The notes under the pieces: model-generated
Database searches by the model: none
What the model was told of the DNA's origin: nothing
What the model saw: the letters and a program-made list of their open reading frames with translations, nothing else
Position numbers and translations under genes: made by a program
Shown here: positions 61,333 to 64,000 of the stretch, one piece after another
Layout: every line of letters begins with the position of its first letter
Position numbering within the stretch: the first letter of the stretch is position 1
Origin: Pseudomonas sp. SJZ079
GTDB taxonomy: Bacteria > Pseudomonadota > Gammaproteobacteria > Pseudomonadales > Pseudomonadaceae
Reading direction: 5' to 3'
NCBI RefSeq assembly: GCF_007993865.1
Contig: NZ_VIUH01000006.1
Location: 1-64,000, forward strand
Length of the DNA: 64,000 nucleotides

Positions 61333-62301
61333 TCAGGCCCTGGCGAACGCCGCCTCGAACGCGCTGGCGAAAGGCTCCAGCCCGACCTCGGGCAGCAGGT
61401 TGATGCCCGCCGCCCGCTTGCGCCCACCGCCCGTGGCGAAGCGCCGGCAGAAGTCGTCGGCGCCGAGGTCGTGGCTGGCCGGCACCCGCAGGCTGACGCT
61501 GAAACCGCCGCTGGACAGCGGCGAAAGCAGCGCCAGGGCCTGCTCCGGGCGCTGACGCAGCAGCTCGTTGGCCAGCACGCCACTGACCCGCCGCGCCCAG
61601 GCCGCGTCCGGCAGGCGGAATAGCCGAGCACCCGCCACCTCACGCTCGGCCACCAGGGTTGCGGCCTTGCGCATGTCGGCGGCGTAGCCCTCACGCAACG
61701 CAGCGAACACCGGGCTGGCACGGATAAAGTCGAGGGGGTCGGCAAAGGGCGCCAGCGCCTCGGCCAGCGCCGCCGGGTCGAAATGCAGGTCGGCGAGGCT
61801 CTCGCCGTAAGCGTTGTAGTTCAGGTAGCGCCCCAGTTGTTCGAGCCGGGCCAGCTCGCCGGCCGTCAGCCGCTGACCCTGACCCTGAGCCAGCGCCTGG
61901 GCCAGGCGCGGCATGGCATCGCCAAAGGCGCCGACCACCGCCCAGCGCGGGTGGCGGCCGTCCAGGTAGCGGTTGACCAGGGCGCTGGTGCAGACCTCGG
62001 CGGCGCTGTCGATGTACGACTCGAAGCGCGCATGCTGCGGCAGCTCGCCGGCGAAGTGGTGATCGAAATAGCGCAGGCTGGCGCCGTCCCGCAGCAGCCG
62101 CTGGACGTCGTCATGGTTCTGCGCGTGGGACAGATCCAGCACCGTGACCCGCTCGCCGCGGCCGGCCTGGACCCGCCGCAGCAGCGCGATGTCACGCTTG
62201 ACCCCGGTGACCAGGGTCGCCCGGGGCGCCTCGGCCAGATGTAGCTGCTGCAGCGCGCAGAGCCCGTCGGCGTCGCCGTTGAACACGAAGTAGTCGCTCA
62301 T
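61333..62301 (-). CDS. DHH family phosphoesterase
   Basis: This 322-residue protein has the metal-binding motifs NGDADGLCALQ near the N-terminus and FDHHF near residue 79, typical of DHH phosphoesterases (RecJ, NrnA, pGpG hydrolases). A C-terminal DHHA1-like part has GGGRKRAAGINLLPEV. It probably hydrolyses a short nucleotide or other phosphodiester, but the substrate is unknown. It lies 12 bp downstream of the SDR at 62314, on the same strand. Its neighbour, the EAL protein, makes pGpG, which this enzyme might consume; that is inference only. A GAGGAGGCAGCC ribosome site precedes the start. Confidence 0.85.
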   Translation of the reverse strand: MSDYFVFNGDADGLCALQQLHLAEAPRATLVTGVKRDIALLRRVQAGRGERVTVLDLSHAQNHDDVQRLLRDGASLRYFDHHFAGELPQHARFESYIDSAAEVCTSALVNRYLDGRHPRWAVVGAFGDAMPRLAQALAQGQGQRLTAGELARLEQLGRYLNYNAYGESLADLHFDPAALAEALAPFADPLDFIRASPVFAALREGYAADMRKAATLVAEREVAGARLFRLPDAAWARRVSGVLANELLRQRPEQALALLSPLSSGGFSVSLRVPASHDLGADDFCRRFATGGGRKRAAGINLLPEVGLEPFASAFEAAFARA

Positions 62302-62313
62302 CTGGCTGCCTCC

Positions 62314-63102
62314 TCAGCGCATCAACCCGCCGCCATTGGCGTCCAGTTGCGCACCGTTGATCGCGCTGGCGTAGTCGGAGGCCAGGAACAAGGCCGCGCG
62401 GGCGCATTCCTCGTCACCCGGCATGCGTCCGCCGGGAATCCCGGCACTGAACTCGGCACGTACCTGCTCCTCGCTGACCCCGCGCGCGGCGGCCGTCTGG
62501 CGCACATGGGCCTGCACCGGCTCGCCCCACATCCAGCCGCAGGCCAGGCCGTTGACCCGCAGGCCATGCTCGGCCAGCTCCGCCGCCAGGTAACGCACCG
62601 CCACCGCCAGGCTGCCCTTGGAAATCGCGTAGCCAGCGCCGCCGGCGTAGGGCTGGTGCACGCCCAGGGTGTTGATCATGACAATGGCGCCGGCGCGCTG
62701 GGCCTTCATCTGCGGCAGCACGGCGCGAGTCAGGTGCAGGGAGCCGAACAGGTTGACGTTCAGCGCCTCCTGCAACTGCTGGTCGGGGCAGCTTTCCAGT
62801 GGTTCGAAGCCGCCATGGGCATAGGCGCTGTTGACCAGCGCATCGATACGTCCGAAACGCGCCAGCGTGGCTTCGGCAAAGGCTTCGCAGGCCTTGGCGT
62901 CGCTGACATCGGTGGGCATCCAGAGCACCTGACAATCGCTGCCGAGGGCCTGGATGCGTTGCTCCGCCTCGCGCAGCCGCGCTTCGTTGCGCGCGCAGAT
63001 GGCCACGCCGCGGGCGCCCTCGCGGGCGGCCTCCAGGGCCAGTTTGATGCCCATGCCCGGGCCGATGCCGGAGATCATCACGACTTTGTCTTTGAGCAGC
63101 AT
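62314..63102 (-). CDS. Short-chain dehydrogenase/reductase with Ser to Thr change
   Basis: This 262-residue SDR has the variant cofactor motif SGIGPGMG, then NSAY in place of NNAG, and the catalytic YAISK. The residue 13 before this tyrosine, normally serine, is threonine (INTLGVHQPYAGGAGYAISK), so activity may be altered. The start is ATG 63102, with AGAGGAA upstream; a TTG two codons earlier is less likely. It is followed closely by the DHH gene and preceded by a REP pair and the sulfotransferase-like gene. Confidence 0.8.
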   Translation of the reverse strand: MLLKDKVVMISGIGPGMGIKLALEAAREGARGVAICARNEARLREAEQRIQALGSDCQVLWMPTDVSDAKACEAFAEATLARFGRIDALVNSAYAHGGFEPLESCPDQQLQEALNVNLFGSLHLTRAVLPQMKAQRAGAIVMINTLGVHQPYAGGAGYAISKGSLAVAVRYLAAELAEHGLRVNGLACGWMWGEPVQAHVRQTAAARGVSEEQVRAEFSAGIPGGRMPGDEECARAALFLASDYASAINGAQLDANGGGLMR

Positions 63103-63136
63103 GTGCAATTCCTCTTGTGGTTATCGATCCGTTCTT

Positions 63137-63210
63137 TGTAGGAGCCAGCTTGCTGGCGATGCTTCTCCTGGCACTGGAAGCGCCAGATCGCCAGCCAGTT
63201 GGCTCCTACA
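63137..63210. repeat. Paired REP sequences
   Basis: TGTAGGAGCCAGCTTGCTGG and the inverted CCAGTTGGCTCCTACA form a divergent REP pair 40 bp apart, a common Pseudomonas intergenic repeat. Confidence 0.8.
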
Positions 63211-63225
63211 GCTAATCCCGTCTGT

Positions 63226-63999
63226 TCAGGCCAGGTGGCGGGCGCGGTAAGCGCCGTAGTCGTGCTGCAGGCGCGCCTCGTCGAGGCCGAAGGCGGCCGG
63301 GTCATAGTGGTGCGCCGCGCGCTTTTCGCGGCCGTTGTCCTGCAGCCAGGCGGCCATGGCGGCGCGCACCGCGGGGCTCAACTCGAGTCCGGCGAAGCGG
63401 TAGATACGCTCGACCACGCCAAGCGGGTCGCTGACCGTGTCGGCGAAGTGCACATCGAGGAAAGCCTCGCCCGGCATGCCGTCACGCACCGCCATGCTGT
63501 GGCGCAGGGCGCGCGCCATGCGGCGGTTCCACTGCTCGCCGACCTGGGCCGGGTCGGCCTGGTCGCTGTAGAGCTGCCACAGGCAGTGGATGAAGCTGGC
63601 CAGGGACGCAATGGTCTTGCCCGGATCGCGGTGGGTGAGGATCACCTGGGCGCGCGGGAAGACCTTGAGCAGCAGCTCCAGGGTGTGCAGGTGCTGCGGG
63701 CTCTTCAGCAGCCAGCGGCGCCCCGCCGGGATGCCGCGGCGGGCCTGCTGCCATTGCAGGAACCGCAGCATCTTCTTCAGGTAGGCGTAGACCTGGGTCT
63801 GGTCCTGGCGATCGAGCCAGGCGGTATAAGCCGGCACGTTGACGTAGGAATCCATGGCGCAGAGGAAGGCGTGCTCCATGAGCATGAACTCCTCGTCCGG
63901 CTGCTCGGCATCCAGCGGGTGGATGGCCAGTATCTGCGGCACGAAGTCGATCATCGCGGCGACCTCGGCGCGCGCCCGCTCGATGCGTAGCTTCGGCTG
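63226..63999 (-). CDS. Sulfotransferase-like protein, 5' end outside window
   Basis: The frame is open to the right edge, so the start is outside. The visible 258 residues carry AGRRWLLKSPQHLHTLELLL, then VFPRAQVILTHRDPGKTIAS, which are the 3'-phosphosulfate-binding and dimer motifs of the Sulfotransfer_3 family. The N-terminal P-loop (expected GxxRSGTT) must lie beyond 64000. Sulfotransferases of this type sulfate small hydroxylated compounds such as sterols, and members occur in steroid-type gene clusters (recalled). It runs toward the SDR at 62314 with a REP pair between them. Confidence 0.8.
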   Translation of the reverse strand, partial: QPKLRIERARAEVAAMIDFVPQILAIHPLDAEQPDEEFMLMEHAFLCAMDSYVNVPAYTAWLDRQDQTQVYAYLKKMLRFLQWQQARRGIPAGRRWLLKSPQHLHTLELLLKVFPRAQVILTHRDPGKTIASLASFIHCLWQLYSDQADPAQVGEQWNRRMARALRHSMAVRDGMPGEAFLDVHFADTVSDPLGVVERIYRFAGLELSPAVRAAMAAWLQDNGREKRAAHHYDPAAFGLDEARLQHDYGAYRARHLA

Positions 64000-64000
64000 C

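Noticed and set aside
1..64000. CRISPR array, prophage or transposase genes
   Set aside because: No regular spaced direct repeats, cas genes, phage structural genes or DDE transposase sequences were found on either strand.

Overview
The window is 64 kb of GC-rich bacterial chromosome, almost certainly from a Pseudomonas. Several products are close to known Pseudomonas proteins (AhpC with FTFNC, Lpd3-type dihydrolipoyl dehydrogenase, an MxtR-like hybrid kinase). The order quinone oxidoreductase - prc - EAL/CBS/GGDEF - small HTH operon - FKBP - tRNA-Asp - tRNA-Val - rdgC matches, from memory, the P. aeruginosa PA3256-PA3263 region. REP-type palindromes of Pseudomonas style are also present. No rRNA, phage, transposase or CRISPR array is seen.

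Layout. 0-9 kb: an edge GNAT gene, a PAS-GGDEF diguanylate cyclase, small metabolic proteins, a lipid A phosphoethanolamine transferase (eptA) with a DUF347 membrane protein and ColR-like sites, lpd, and an MFS exporter. 9-16.1 kb: thioesterase, thiolase, an RND efflux adaptor/pump pair and a TetR regulator. 16-20.7 kb: SDR, ahpF, ahpC with an OxyR-type site, and a quinone oxidoreductase. 20.7-29.2 kb: prc, a c-di-GMP protein, a coupled HTH/unknown/Sel1 operon, YkvA, FKBP, two tRNAs and rdgC. 29.3-42.5 kb: a guanidine-II riboswitch with a guanidinium exporter, a sodium/solute symporter, an LplT-PlsC fusion, azlCD with an AraC regulator, a GNAT, the SSS-domain hybrid kinase mxtR, rmuC and a Sel1 protein. 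43-48.7 kb: a RES/Xre toxin-antitoxin pair, the ydbH-ynbE-ydbL envelope lipid-transport operon and a DMT exporter.

48.9-64 kb is an accessory catabolic island. It holds a luciferase-like monooxygenase, an HsaA-like oxygenase with its HsaB-like flavin reductase, a ketosteroid-dehydrogenase-like flavoprotein, three SDRs, a KshB-like ferredoxin reductase, a FadD3-like CoA ligase and a sulfotransferase-like protein that runs off the edge. The set resembles a pathway for steroids or other polycyclic terpenoids, but no ring-cleavage dioxygenase or Rieske oxygenase lies inside the window. A GAF-PAS-GGDEF-EAL protein and a DHH phosphoesterase are embedded in the island.

Most notable non-gene signals: a 17-bp motif shared by two promoters of the catabolic island; three copies of a 144-147 bp near-palindromic element, each ending on the stop codon of a gene; two long intergenic regions sharing a DnaA-box inverted repeat and two further ordered motifs; a guanidine-II riboswitch; an exactly spaced OxyR site before ahpC; and a perfect 10-bp inverted repeat between the MFS exporter and the thioesterase.
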